The notes under the pieces are model-generated. The model was not told where the DNA came from, searched no databases, and was given only the letters and a program-made list of their open reading frames with translations. 64,000 nt of DNA from positions 134,347-198,346 of the forward strand of contig DASXFD010000083.1 of the NCBI GenBank assembly GCA_036489755.1, written 5' to 3'. Below, one piece after another: positions 10,251-21,973 of the stretch. The translations under genes were made by a program, and so were the position numbers. The stretch is from JABFXX01 sp036489755 (lineage in GTDB: Bacteria; Myxococcota_A; Polyangia; Haliangiales; Haliangiaceae). Numbering within the stretch: the stretch's first letter is position 1; the number at the start of each line of letters is the position of its first letter.

Positions 10251-11477
10251 GTGCAGCAACCGGAGCTTTTGAGCCTCGCCGATCGCGTCCTCATCAAGAA
10301 CTACCGACAGCAGCCCATCGTGCTCGAGCGCGGCCGCGGATGTGAAGTGTGGGACGCCGCTGGTACGCGCTACCTCGACATGACCGCGGGCATCGCGGTG
10401 TGCGGGCTCGGGCACTCACACCCCGCGTTCACCGCACGCGTGACAGAACAGCTCGGCAAATTGGTTCACGTCTCGAACCTGTACTTCAACGATCAGCAAC
10501 TGATCGCCGCGAAGCACATCGCCGATCGCTCGTTCGCGAAGCGCGCGTTCTTCTGCAACTCGGGCGGCGAGGCGAACGAGGCCGCGATGAAGCTCGCGCG
10601 CCGCTATCAAGCCGTCGTCGCCGGGGCACCTCACCGCACGACGTTCGTGTCGACGCTAGGCAGCTTTCACGGACGCACGTTCGCGACGGTCTCGATCACG
10701 GGCCAGGCGAAGTATCGCGAGGGCTTCGGGCCGGTCGTCGAGCCCGTCGAGCTCGTGCCGTACAACGACCTCGAGGCCGCGACGCGCGTGCTCGAGAAGC
10801 GCACGGCGTGCGCGATCATCGTCGAGCCGATCCAGGCCGAAGGTGGCATCGTGCCCGCTGCGCCCGGTTATCTCGCCGGTCTGCGCCGGCTCTGCGACGA
10901 CACCGGCACGCTGCTCATCTTCGACGAGGTGCAGACCGGCATGGGGCGCACCGGCCAGTGGTTCGGTTACCAGCACGACGACGTGGCGCCCGACGTGATG
11001 ACGCTCGCGAAGGGTCTCGGCGGTGGCATCCCGATCGGCGCGGTGTGCGCGAGCGAGCGCGCGGCCGAAGGGCTCGCGTTCAAAGTCGGCGGCGCCGTGC
11101 CGCACGCATCGACGTTCGGCGGCAACCCGCTCGCGTGCGCGGCCGCGAACGCGGTGTTCGACATCCTCGAGGCGGAGAACCTCATCGATCGCGCGACACA
11201 GGCCGGCGTCTATCTCGGCTCGCTGCTCGACGGGCTCGTCGCCGACTTCGCCGGGCACGTCAAGGACGCGCGCGGCCGCGGCCTCTTGCGCGGCATCTCG
11301 GTCTCGGGTGCCCCTGCGCAGATCACCGCGGCGTGCCGGGAGCAGGGCATGTTGCTGTCGGTGGCCGGCACGTCGGTCGTGCGCTTCGCGCCGCCGTACA
11401 TCGTGACGCGCGCACAGCTCGACGAAGCGGTCGGCATCTTGCGCGGCGCACTGAAAGCCGGCGCGGGAAAGGCCTAG
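10251..11477 (+). CDS. argD: Acetylornithine aminotransferase ArgD
   Basis: Class III PLP aminotransferase of 408 residues converting N-acetylglutamate semialdehyde and glutamate to N-acetylornithine. Key features: DMTAGIAVCGLGHSHP near the N-terminus, the CNSGGEANEAAMKLAR cofactor phosphate loop, LGSFHGRTFATVSITG, the PLP-ring aspartate in IFDEVQTGMGRTG, and the Schiff-base Lys in TLAKGLGGGIPIGA. The GTG at 10251 puts the protein start at VQQPELLSLADR, close to family lengths; an in-frame GTG at 10218 would add 11 residues without similarity. It is one base from argF, so the two are an arginine operon. Some class III enzymes also use succinyl-ornithine or lysine-pathway substrates; context supports ArgD. 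Confidence 0.92.
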   Translation: MQQPELLSLADRVLIKNYRQQPIVLERGRGCEVWDAAGTRYLDMTAGIAVCGLGHSHPAFTARVTEQLGKLVHVSNLYFNDQQLIAAKHIADRSFAKRAFFCNSGGEANEAAMKLARRYQAVVAGAPHRTTFVSTLGSFHGRTFATVSITGQAKYREGFGPVVEPVELVPYNDLEAATRVLEKRTACAIIVEPIQAEGGIVPAAPGYLAGLRRLCDDTGTLLIFDEVQTGMGRTGQWFGYQHDDVAPDVMTLAKGLGGGIPIGAVCASERAAEGLAFKVGGAVPHASTFGGNPLACAAANAVFDILEAENLIDRATQAGVYLGSLLDGLVADFAGHVKDARGRGLLRGISVSGAPAQITAACREQGMLLSVAGTSVVRFAPPYIVTRAQLDEAVGILRGALKAGAGKA

Positions 11478-11478
11478 C

Positions 11479-12381
<903 letters not shown>

Positions 12382-12393
12382 GATCGATCCGCT

Positions 12394-13443
12394 GTGAGCA
12401 CGGTGCCGATTGAAATCGCGGGCGTCGGCTCCACGCTGCAGAAGCTGCGTGTCAGCCCGGGGTTCGATCCGCTGAAGGCGCGCGTCGGGCCCGAAGAATA
12501 CTTCTTACTGTCGCGCATCGACGGCGTGCAGACATTGCGCGACGTGATGCTCGCGACCGGCTTGCCCGTCGAGCGCGCGGTCGCGATCGTGACGAAGCTG
12601 CGCTCGCTCGGCGCGCTGCTGTTGCCCGGCGAGACCACGCCGCCGCCGGCGAGCTCGCTGCCCGCCGCGTCCGCGAAGAAGCCGCCGCCCGAGCTCGACA
12701 CGAGCTTGCTCGATCCGACGGCCGACGAGCTCAAGGCGCTCAGCGAGGACAACGTGCTCGACGACCCGACGCGGCGCCGCATCCTCGCGCTCAGCCGGCT
12801 GGTCGCGACGCGCGATCCGTGGGCGCTGCTCGGCGTGCCGCAGGGCTCGAACCATCAGGCACTCAAACGCGCCTACTTCAAGCTGTCGAAGGACATCCAC
12901 CCGGATCGCTTCTACGGCAAACAGCTCGGCAGCTTCGGCGAGCGACTGTCGACGGTGTTCGAGGCGACCGCGCGCGCCTACGAGCGCTTGACGAGCCCCG
13001 ACGCGGCGAAGGGCGCGCGCAATCAGCGGCCGATCACCGCCGACGAGCAGCCGCAGTCGCCGCAGGAATACGCGGGCGAGCTGTTCGAGCGCGCCATCGG
13101 CGTCGAGGTCGGCGGCGATCCGCTCGAGGCGATGAAGCTGTTCGCCGCCGCGATCCGGCTCGACGCGCAGACCAAGTATCTGCGACGCGCCGCGAGCTGC
13201 GCGCTCGCCGCCGGTCAGCCGCGCACCGCGCTCGAGTACGCGAAGAAGGCGCAGGCGCAATCGCCGAGCGATCCGTCGCTCGCGCGCCTGCTCGCGATCT
13301 CGTTCAAGGCGGCGGGCAAGCTCGCCGATGCCGAAGAAGTGCTCGTGATGGCGATGGCGCTCAAGAGCGAGAACGACGCGCTCGGCGCCGAGCTGCGCAG
13401 CGAGCTCGCCGAAGTTCGCCGGCTGCTCGCCGCGAACGGCTGA
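12394..13443 (+). CDS. J-domain protein with N-terminal SRIDG module and C-terminal TPRs
   Basis: 349 residues, cytoplasmic. Residues about 28-80 form a small helical, winged-helix-like module containing FLLSRIDG, then TLRDVMLATGLP and RSLGALLLPG. A Pro/Ser linker follows. A J domain spans about 138-203 with the Hsp70-stimulating tripeptide HPD at 169-171 (KDIHPDRFYG). The C-terminal third holds TPR-like helical pairs (AGELFERAIGVEVGGDPLEAMKLFAAAIRLD and following). GTG start; it lies 12 bp behind argF, probably in the same transcript. The same SRIDG module closes the TPR protein encoded after the Hsp70 gene at 16176-17957, which links this J protein to that Hsp70. The client is unknown. Confidence 0.85.
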   Translation: MSTVPIEIAGVGSTLQKLRVSPGFDPLKARVGPEEYFLLSRIDGVQTLRDVMLATGLPVERAVAIVTKLRSLGALLLPGETTPPPASSLPAASAKKPPPELDTSLLDPTADELKALSEDNVLDDPTRRRILALSRLVATRDPWALLGVPQGSNHQALKRAYFKLSKDIHPDRFYGKQLGSFGERLSTVFEATARAYERLTSPDAAKGARNQRPITADEQPQSPQEYAGELFERAIGVEVGGDPLEAMKLFAAAIRLDAQTKYLRRAASCALAAGQPRTALEYAKKAQAQSPSDPSLARLLAISFKAAGKLADAEEVLVMAMALKSENDALGAELRSELAEVRRLLAANG

Positions 13444-14247
13444 TCAATCCATCGGCGGCTGGCAGAAGCCTTGCGAGCCTTGCGCCACCGCCGATCCGTT
13501 GTCGTCCTGGCACTCGAGGACGCCGGGACACTGCGACGTGCCGCCGACGCACTCGATGATGCAGTACGAGGCGCTGCCGCCGGTCGGAAAGCACGCCGCC
13601 AGCCCCGAGCCCGCGTACATCGTCATGCACGACGTGTCGTTGGTGCCGGTGCACGTCGGCATGCAGGTCGACGCGTACCCGCTGCTGACGAGACACTGTA
13701 GCGGCGCCGTGCACGGATGACCCGAGTCGCACGCCGCGCCCCAATCGCCGTCGCTGTTGCTGCCGCTGCCGGCCCCGGGCAGCGTGACCGACACTGTCGC
13801 GGTGGTGTTATCGGCGAGCGTGTAGATCAGCTCGGAGAGCGAGCTCGAGTCGACCTCGAACACCGCCGTGCACGTCGCGTGCGCGTTGGGCTCGACCGAC
13901 GCGCTCGGATCGCACGCGCCGGTCTCCTCGGACGTCAGCGGGCTCGCGATGAACGCGACGCCGGCCGAGGTCTCGAGCGAGAACTGCGCGGGCGATAGCG
14001 ACGCGGCCTTGGTGCCGGCGTCGGTGAGCGTGATGTCGATGACGACGAGGATGTGACCGCTCGCAGGCGGCACGTTTTCGACCTCGGTCACCTGGCGCAC
14101 GTTCGCCGCGGCGATCGAGACGCCGTCCGAGCTCGTTCCCATCGGGGCGTCGCGAGCTCCGCCGCCGCCGTCGCCTGGACCGTTGCGGCTCGGACCGCTC
14201 CCTTCACATGCCACCAGCATCAGAAGACTCGCGAGCCACCTGGTCAT
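13444..14247 (-). CDS. Putative lipoprotein, Cys-rich C-terminal region
   Basis: 267 residues from ATG 14247 (a TTG nine bases upstream is also in frame). MTRWLASLLMLVAC gives a signal peptide and lipobox with Cys14, then a Gly/Asp-rich linker. Residues about 40-150 look like a beta-sandwich (alternating hydrophobic strands, ILVVIDITLTDAG) and may resemble DUF4352-type extracellular domains. The last 100 residues carry many paired cysteines (CDSGHPC, CLVSSGYASTCMPTC) in the style of myxobacterial surface proteins. Function unknown. Its stop faces that of the J-domain gene in a shared TGATCA, and its start diverges from the Hsp70 gene 92 bp away. Confidence 0.78.
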   Translation of the reverse strand: MTRWLASLLMLVACEGSGPSRNGPGDGGGGARDAPMGTSSDGVSIAAANVRQVTEVENVPPASGHILVVIDITLTDAGTKAASLSPAQFSLETSAGVAFIASPLTSEETGACDPSASVEPNAHATCTAVFEVDSSSLSELIYTLADNTTATVSVTLPGAGSGSNSDGDWGAACDSGHPCTAPLQCLVSSGYASTCMPTCTGTNDTSCMTMYAGSGLAACFPTGGSASYCIIECVGGTSQCPGVLECQDDNGSAVAQGSQGFCQPPMD

Positions 14248-14339
14248 GGCGGCCAACTACCACAGGTAAACCGGCCTAGCCGGGAAATCGTGGCCCCGAC
14301 GCTGGGATCTCGGCGAAATCCGGTGGAAAATGTGCATCG

Positions 14340-16172
<1,833 letters not shown>

Positions 16173-16175
16173 CGT

Positions 16176-17957
16176 GTGGCCGAGGTCGACCGCCTCATCG
16201 ACGAGGGCCTGAACCGCTACGGTACGGGTGACCTCGACGGCGCGCTCGAGGCGTGGGAGGACGCGCTCGCGCTCGAGCCGGATAACCCGCAGGCGAATAG
16301 CTACGTCGACTACGTGCGCCAGAACTACGACATCCTGGCGACCGACGGCGGCGTCGTCGTCACCGACTCGCCGGTGTTCGGCATCGAGTCCGAGCCGGAG
16401 TACACGATCGAGATCACCCAAGGCGAGGTCACGCCGCCGAGCGGCGAGCCCGTGCTCGACGATCTCGACGGCGGCTGGTTCATCGACGACGACGATCCGC
16501 ACACGGTCCACGTCGGCCGCGCGCCGTCGCGCGACAACGTAGCGGCGGTGCCGCGCACGCTGGAGATCGAAGCCGACGAGCCGCCGCCGGTCGGCATCAG
16601 CTTCGACGAGACGACGCGCGAGTATTACAACCAGAAGCCGCCGACCGACGAGTTTGCCGACGAGCCGAGCTTCCGCGGCGAGTCGACCCCCGTCGGCTTC
16701 GCCGCGCAGGAGACCGAGATCAAGCCGCGCAACACCGGCTTCGTGCAGCCGGTCGCGCGCAAGGTGCAGCCACAACCTCCGGTGCCGTCGCCGGGCGGCG
16801 AGCCACCGACGAACACTGCCGAGCTCCGCGTGCGCGTGCGAACGCCGTCGAGCACGCCGCCGCTGAGCAAGCCCGTCACGCCGGTGCCCGCGCCTGCGCC
16901 GCCGCAGCCGCTCGCGCTCGATCTCGAGCCGCTGGAGCTCGAGCTGTCGCCGATCGATCGCGCGCCGACGATCGCGCCGCCGGTGCCTGCGCCCGAGCCT
17001 GCGCCTGCACCTGCGCCTGCGCCCGAAGCCGAGCCGGCCGAGGTCGATCCGTTCGAGGCGACCACGGCCGACGATCTGCTCGGCTCGCTGCCGATTCCGC
17101 GTCGCATGACGCCGGTGCGCGGCTCGCGCGCGAGCGTGCCGCCGCTCGACCCGCCGCTCGATCCGCTCGACGATGCCCAAGCCGAGTCGCGCATTCCCAC
17201 GCGCGATCTGCCCGAGCCACGCCCGCCCGCGGCGATCGCTGCAGAGGTCACGTCGCCGACCGCGAAGACGCGCGACCTCGCGCGTGAAGGCGCCGCCGAA
17301 GCCGCCGCCGACGGCGGACCGATCGGCGGCGACGATCCGGTGATCGGCCTGCCGACGCGCGAGCTCGGCTTGCGTCCGCTCGGCGGCAAGCGCGCACCGT
17401 CGGTGTTTCCCGACGAGGATGCGCCCACCACGCAAAGCGACGCGAGCCAGTTCCGGCGCGAAGCCGCCGAGGCGCAGCGGGTAGCGACGGTCGCCGACGA
17501 CATCGACGCGCGCGGCGCGCAGATCCTCGCCGAGATCGACGAGGGCGTGACGGCGAACGAATCGAAGGACGAGCACGTGCGGCGCCGGATCTCGGGCCTC
17601 ATCATGCGCGCCTCCGAATGGAACGCGTCCGGCGACTTCGATCGCGCCGTCACCGCCGTCGATCTCGCGTTATCGGAGGATCCGACGAGCGCGCTCGCGC
17701 AGAAGCTCGTGCATCGCAACCGCGAAGCGATCATGAACGTGTTCCAGAGCTACCTCGGCGATCTCGATCGCCAGCCGCAGCTCGCCAAGCCGCTGCACGA
17801 GCTCGCGAGCTCGCCGATCGGCCCGCGCGCCGCCTTCCTGTTGTCGCGAATCGACGGCATGTTGTCGATCGACGAGATCCTCGATGTCTCCGGCATGCCG
17901 AGGTTGGAAGCGTATCGTCACCTCTGTCAGCTGTTCCTGCGCGGCATCCTGCGTTAG
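16176..17957 (+). CDS. TPR protein with disordered middle and C-terminal SRIDG module
   Basis: 593 residues, no signal peptide or membrane helix. Residues 1-45 are a TPR pair (LIDEGLNRYGTGDLDGALEAWEDALALEPDN). About 60-430 is Pro/Ala/Glu-rich disorder, with PAPAP runs near 265-285 and repeated Thr-Arg-(D/E)-L short motifs (TRDLPE, TRDLAR, TRELGL) that could be phospho-Thr or FHA-binding sites. A second TPR is near 475-520. The last 50 residues repeat the module of the J-domain protein: FLLSRIDGMLSIDEIL, then SGMP and LFLRGIL. GTG start 3 bp after the Hsp70 stop, so the two are surely co-expressed. Inferred role: adaptor or co-chaperone for that Hsp70. Confidence 0.8.
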   Translation: MAEVDRLIDEGLNRYGTGDLDGALEAWEDALALEPDNPQANSYVDYVRQNYDILATDGGVVVTDSPVFGIESEPEYTIEITQGEVTPPSGEPVLDDLDGGWFIDDDDPHTVHVGRAPSRDNVAAVPRTLEIEADEPPPVGISFDETTREYYNQKPPTDEFADEPSFRGESTPVGFAAQETEIKPRNTGFVQPVARKVQPQPPVPSPGGEPPTNTAELRVRVRTPSSTPPLSKPVTPVPAPAPPQPLALDLEPLELELSPIDRAPTIAPPVPAPEPAPAPAPAPEAEPAEVDPFEATTADDLLGSLPIPRRMTPVRGSRASVPPLDPPLDPLDDAQAESRIPTRDLPEPRPPAAIAAEVTSPTAKTRDLAREGAAEAAADGGPIGGDDPVIGLPTRELGLRPLGGKRAPSVFPDEDAPTTQSDASQFRREAAEAQRVATVADDIDARGAQILAEIDEGVTANESKDEHVRRRISGLIMRASEWNASGDFDRAVTAVDLALSEDPTSALAQKLVHRNREAIMNVFQSYLGDLDRQPQLAKPLHELASSPIGPRAAFLLSRIDGMLSIDEILDVSGMPRLEAYRHLCQLFLRGILR

Positions 17958-17966
17958 CGTCTCGGC

Positions 17967-19163
17967 ATGAGCATCCGCAAGGTCGTGCTCGCATACAGCG
18001 GCGGACTCGACACGTCGGTCGCCGTGCGCTGGATCGCGGAGCATTACAAATGCGACGTCGTGTGCTTTTGCGCCGACGTCGGGCAGGACGAAGATCTCGA
18101 GGCCGCGCGGAGCAAGGCGCTCGCGGTCGGCGCGACGAAAGCCGTCGTGCGCGACATGCGCGTCGAGTTCGTGCGCGACTACGTGTGGCCTGCGTTGCGC
18201 GCCGGCGGCCTGTACGAGGGCCAGTACTTGCTCGGCACGTCGCTCGCGCGGCCGTGCATCGGCAAGGGCCTCATGGAGGTCGCCGAGGCCGAAGGCGCCG
18301 ATGCGATCGCGCACGGCGCGACCGGCAAGGGCAACGATCAGGTGCGCTTCGAGCTCGCCGCGTACCACTTCCGGCCGGGCATCAAGATCATCGCGCCGTG
18401 GCGCGAATGGGAGTTCAAGGGTCGCGCCGAGCTCATCGCGTACACGAAGCAGCACGCGATTCCGATCGAAGCGACCGCTGACAAGCCGTACTCGGTCGAC
18501 CGCAACCTCTTGCACACCAGTTACGAAGGCGGCGTGCTCGAAGATCCGTGGCGCGCGCCCGATCCGTCGATGTTCCAGCGCACGCGCGATCCGCGCGAGG
18601 CGCCCGACGCGCCGCGCGTGATCGAGATCGATTACGAAAAAGGCGACGCCGTCGCGATCGATGGCCACCGGCTGTCGGCGGTCGACTTGCTCGCCAAGCT
18701 CAACCAGATCGCCGGCGAGCACGGCGTGGGCCGCGTCGATCTCGTCGAGAACCGCTTCGTCGGCATGAAGAGCCGCGGCGTCTACGAGACGCCCGGCGGC
18801 AGCGTGCTGCACGCGGCGCGTTCGGCCGTCGAGTCGCTCGTGCTCGATCGCGAGCTGCTCCGGCTCCGCCAGGACCTGATGCCGCGCTACGCCGGGCTCG
18901 TCTACAACGGCTTCTGGTTCTCGCCGGAGCGCGAGGCGCTGCAGCGGCTGATCGACGACGTCGCGCAGGCGATCACCGGCACCGCGCGGCTCCAGCTCTA
19001 CAAAGGCGCGATCACCGTGCTCGGTCGCAAAGCCCCACGCAGCCTGTATCGTCCCGACATCGTGACGTTCGAGGCTGACCGCGTGTACGACCAGCGCGAT
19101 GCGCAGGGCTTCATCAAGCTCCAGGCGCTGCGCCTTCGGATTCGCAGCGAGCTCGACCGCTGA
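17967..19163 (+). CDS. argG: Argininosuccinate synthase ArgG
   Basis: 398 residues, normal length. It joins citrulline and aspartate with ATP. The PP-loop AYSGGLDTSVAVRW (9-22), GTSLARPCIGKGLMEVAEAEGADAIAHGATGKGNDQVRFE with the citrulline/aspartate-binding residues, and the C-terminal RGVYETPGG motif are all intact. The ATG is 9 bp after the TPR gene stop, so argG may be transcribed with the Hsp70-TPR pair; argD and argF lie some 6 kb upstream on the same strand. argH is not in the window. Confidence 0.97.
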   Translation: MSIRKVVLAYSGGLDTSVAVRWIAEHYKCDVVCFCADVGQDEDLEAARSKALAVGATKAVVRDMRVEFVRDYVWPALRAGGLYEGQYLLGTSLARPCIGKGLMEVAEAEGADAIAHGATGKGNDQVRFELAAYHFRPGIKIIAPWREWEFKGRAELIAYTKQHAIPIEATADKPYSVDRNLLHTSYEGGVLEDPWRAPDPSMFQRTRDPREAPDAPRVIEIDYEKGDAVAIDGHRLSAVDLLAKLNQIAGEHGVGRVDLVENRFVGMKSRGVYETPGGSVLHAARSAVESLVLDRELLRLRQDLMPRYAGLVYNGFWFSPEREALQRLIDDVAQAITGTARLQLYKGAITVLGRKAPRSLYRPDIVTFEADRVYDQRDAQGFIKLQALRLRIRSELDR

Positions 19164-19175
19164 TAATCTGGTGAC

Positions 19176-20138
19176 GTGCGTTATGCGATCGCGTTGACCT
19201 CGGTCCTGGTGGGCTGCGGGTTCAACCCGCACGGCGCCGTGCCGTCGGATGGCGCGGGCTCGTCGACCACCGATGCGCCGACGGACGCGCCATCGATCGA
19301 CGGCAGCGCGCAGCCGCGCGATTGCATGGCCGAGTGGCGCAGCGGCACGATCGCGTTCGAGGCGCCGCAGCTGATCAGCGAGCTGTCGACGTCGGGCATC
19401 GAGCGCGATCCGTTCGTGTCGCAGGACGAGCTGACGATCTACTTCTCGCACGACTCGCCCGAGGGCGACATGGACGTCTACACCGCGTCGCGCGCGCACG
19501 TCGGCGATGCATTCGGCTCGGCGAGCGCGTTCGACGTCGTGAACACGTCGGACGACGAGAGCAAGATGTCGATCTCGACCGACGGTCTCACGCTGATCGT
19601 GTGTCGCTCGGTAGCCAGCGGCGGCGACGACGACTACATGACGACCCGAGGCTCGGCAGGCGACGCGTGGACGACTCCGCAGCTCGACGACCTCGACACC
19701 GTCAACGACGACAACTACGCGCCGTACGACCCCGAGCTCGGCAGCGATGGCAACACGCTGTACTTCGCGCCGGTTGTCCTCGATGGCGATTCGCAACAGC
19801 TGGCGCTCGCGACGCGCTCCGATCCGTCGAGCGAGCTCGGCCCCGCGATCATTCCGGGCTACGCGGCGAACGCCGGCTACGGCGATGCCGATCCGTGGAT
19901 CGACGGCTCGGGCGACGTGCTCGTGTTCTCGCGGGTCGCCGTCGGCTCGACCGATGTTGACATCGTTTACATGACCGCCGGCGGCAGCGGCCAGTTCGGC
20001 TCGCCGGCCCCGGTGCCGGGCGTCAACACGATCGGCACCGCCGATGGCGATCCGTGGGTGTCGCCGGATGGTTGCCGCATGTACTTGTCGTCGACGCGCG
20101 GCGGCACGTACGACCTCTACGTCGCGACCGCGAAGTAG
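19176..20138 (+). CDS. Putative lipoprotein with PD40/TolB-like beta-propeller repeats
   Basis: 320 residues from GTG. The signal peptide and lipobox (LTSVLVGC, Cys near 14) are followed by an Asp/Pro/Thr linker. The body has repeated strands of the WD40-like PD40 type, recognisable by repeated units such as DPFVSQDELTIYFSHDSPEGDMDVYTASR, DPELGSDGNTLYFAP and DPWVSPDGCRMYLSS, each with a Ser-x-Asp-Gly turn and an aromatic strand. Such proteins in myxobacteria are exported and of unknown function. It lies 12 bp after argG and ends 11 bp from the convergent CoaE fusion gene. Confidence 0.82.
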   Translation: MRYAIALTSVLVGCGFNPHGAVPSDGAGSSTTDAPTDAPSIDGSAQPRDCMAEWRSGTIAFEAPQLISELSTSGIERDPFVSQDELTIYFSHDSPEGDMDVYTASRAHVGDAFGSASAFDVVNTSDDESKMSISTDGLTLIVCRSVASGGDDDYMTTRGSAGDAWTTPQLDDLDTVNDDNYAPYDPELGSDGNTLYFAPVVLDGDSQQLALATRSDPSSELGPAIIPGYAANAGYGDADPWIDGSGDVLVFSRVAVGSTDVDIVYMTAGGSGQFGSPAPVPGVNTIGTADGDPWVSPDGCRMYLSSTRGGTYDLYVATAK

Positions 20139-20149
20139 CGTCGCATTGC

Positions 20150-21895
20150 TCAATCGAGTGGGTCGTGGATCTCTTCGAGCGGGTCGGGCGCGCTGCCGCG
20201 GGCGACCTCGAGCACGTGATTGACGAGCGCCGGCAGATAATCGGCGAGGGCGGGGCAGTGCACGGTCGTACCGGCCAGCGCCTGCGCGGTGTTCGTTTGA
20301 TCGTAGTGCACCGAGTGATCGAGCAAGTCGAGGAACGCGAGCGGGCCGCGGCCGAGTCGCGCGAGCCCGGGCGTGCGCAGGACCGCGCGTGCGAGTGGGC
20401 GCGGGATGCTGCCGCGAGGCACGGCGGTGTTCGCGTGCGCGGCGACGCCCTCGAACACTTCGCGCGCGGTCAGCGGATTCGGATCGACGAGGTGGAACGT
20501 CTTGCCCGCCGCCCCGGCGTTGCGGGCGACGTGCCATGCGGCGTCGACGACGTAATCGATCGGCACGAGGTGGAGCGGCGCGTCGCCGCGGCCGAGGATC
20601 GGCAGCCGCATCCCCGACGCGTTCGTCGCGATGAGCACCATCAGGTAGTACGGCCCGTCGAGCTTGTCGATCTCGCCGGTCGCCGTGTCGCCGACGATCA
20701 CGCTCGGTCGCAGTACGGTGATCGGTAGCTGGCGCATCGCGCCGCGCACGAGCTGCTCGGCCTCGTACTTGGTGCGCTCGTAGCCGTTGTGAAACTTCTG
20801 GCCGGCGTCGAGATCTTCCTCGTAGACCGTGCCTTCGCGGTTGCCCGACACCATCGCGGTCGACCAGTGCACGAACCGCTCGAGACGCGCCGCGTCTCGA
20901 GCGAGCTCGACGACGTTGCGCGTGCCGCCGACGTTGACGCGCCGTGCGGTCTCGGCGTCGACGCCCATGAAGTAGATGCCGGCGAGGTGATGGATCCACG
21001 CGAGCTCGCGGCTGAGCGCGTGATACTCGGCGCTCGATAGACCGAGATCCATGTCGCAGACGTCGCCGACGAGGATCTCGGCGCGGTCGGCGGCACCGAG
21101 GTCGGCGAGCAACTTGTCGGCGTCCGGTGCAAAGCGATCGCGCGCGAGCACGTAGAGCTTCGTGTCGGGCTCGGCCGCGAGCAGCTTGCGGATCATGCGG
21201 CGCGCGGTGAATGCCGGAAAGCCGGTGACCAGCGCGCTCGCCCGTGCCGGTGCCGTGCGCACGGCGATCGGCTTCGGCGCGCGAGTCGATCCGTACTTCG
21301 CTTCGATCTCGGCGACGATCGCGTCGACCTGCTGCGCGAGCTCGTCGGGATCGCCGTCGTTCGTGACGACCCACGTCGCGGCGGCGAGCTTGGCCGACAG
21401 CGGCGCCTGCGCGGTGATGCGCGCGCGCGCCTCATCGCTCGTGATGCCGTCGCGTGCCATCAACCTCTGCTCTTGAGCTTCGGCCGTCGCGGCGACGACG
21501 ATCAGGCCGGCGAGCCCGGCGTGCACGCGGTTCTCGACGAGCAGCGCGGCCTCGTAAAACACGACCTGCGTGCCGCGCTCGGACGCATCGGCGATCGCGC
21601 GTGCGCTTGCCGCGGCGATCCGCGGGTGCGTGATGCGACCGAGATCCGCGCGCGCGTCCGGATCGGCGAACGCGATTGCGCCGAGCCGCTTGCGATCGAG
21701 CCGGCCCTCGGGGGTCAAGATCGCGGCGCCGAACCGCGCGACCAGCTCCGCGAGTGCCGGCTGGCCGGGCTCGACGACCGCGCGCGCGAGCAGGTCGGCG
21801 TCGACGACGATCGCGCCCTTGTCGGCGAGCAGCTTCGCGACGGTGCTCTTCCCCGACGCGATCCCTCCGGTCAACCCGATCACGTGCGCCGTCAC
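20150..21895 (-). CDS. coaE: Fusion protein: dephospho-CoA kinase (CoaE) + extended SDR/thioester-reductase-like domain
   Basis: 581 residues in one uninterrupted frame from GTG 21895. Residues 1-200 are a complete CoaE: P-loop GLTGGIASGKST (7-18), the DADLLAR motif, RITHPRI and the lid region LMARDG; it phosphorylates dephospho-CoA in the last step of CoA synthesis. After a short linker (about 201-218) comes an extended SDR: an altered nucleotide loop VTGFPAFTARRM in place of TGxxGxxG, a VGDVCD acidic strand, VNVGGTRNVVELA, the catalytic pair Tyr372-x3-Lys376 (YERTK), and LRPSVIVGD. The second half resembles NAD-binding-4/thioester or fatty-acyl reductase-like SDRs. Both halves look intact. 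Substrate of the SDR half is unknown; a link to acyl-CoA or acyl-carrier chemistry is inference. Confidence 0.88.
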   Translation of the reverse strand: MTAHVIGLTGGIASGKSTVAKLLADKGAIVVDADLLARAVVEPGQPALAELVARFGAAILTPEGRLDRKRLGAIAFADPDARADLGRITHPRIAAASARAIADASERGTQVVFYEAALLVENRVHAGLAGLIVVAATAEAQEQRLMARDGITSDEARARITAQAPLSAKLAAATWVVTNDGDPDELAQQVDAIVAEIEAKYGSTRAPKPIAVRTAPARASALVTGFPAFTARRMIRKLLAAEPDTKLYVLARDRFAPDADKLLADLGAADRAEILVGDVCDMDLGLSSAEYHALSRELAWIHHLAGIYFMGVDAETARRVNVGGTRNVVELARDAARLERFVHWSTAMVSGNREGTVYEEDLDAGQKFHNGYERTKYEAEQLVRGAMRQLPITVLRPSVIVGDTATGEIDKLDGPYYLMVLIATNASGMRLPILGRGDAPLHLVPIDYVVDAAWHVARNAGAAGKTFHLVDPNPLTAREVFEGVAAHANTAVPRGSIPRPLARAVLRTPGLARLGRGPLAFLDLLDHSVHYDQTNTAQALAGTTVHCPALADYLPALVNHVLEVARGSAPDPLEEIHDPLD

Positions 21896-21973
21896 GATGC
21901 CCCATTACCACGGGCGCGAAAGCCGGGGTAGGTTCAGGGCGCGTCGGCCCGCGAACCCCGCGCGGATGCTGAC

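Noticed and set aside
14248..14339. CIRCE heat-shock operator before the Hsp70 gene
   Set aside because: No TTAGCACTC-N9-GAGTGCTAA inverted repeat is present.
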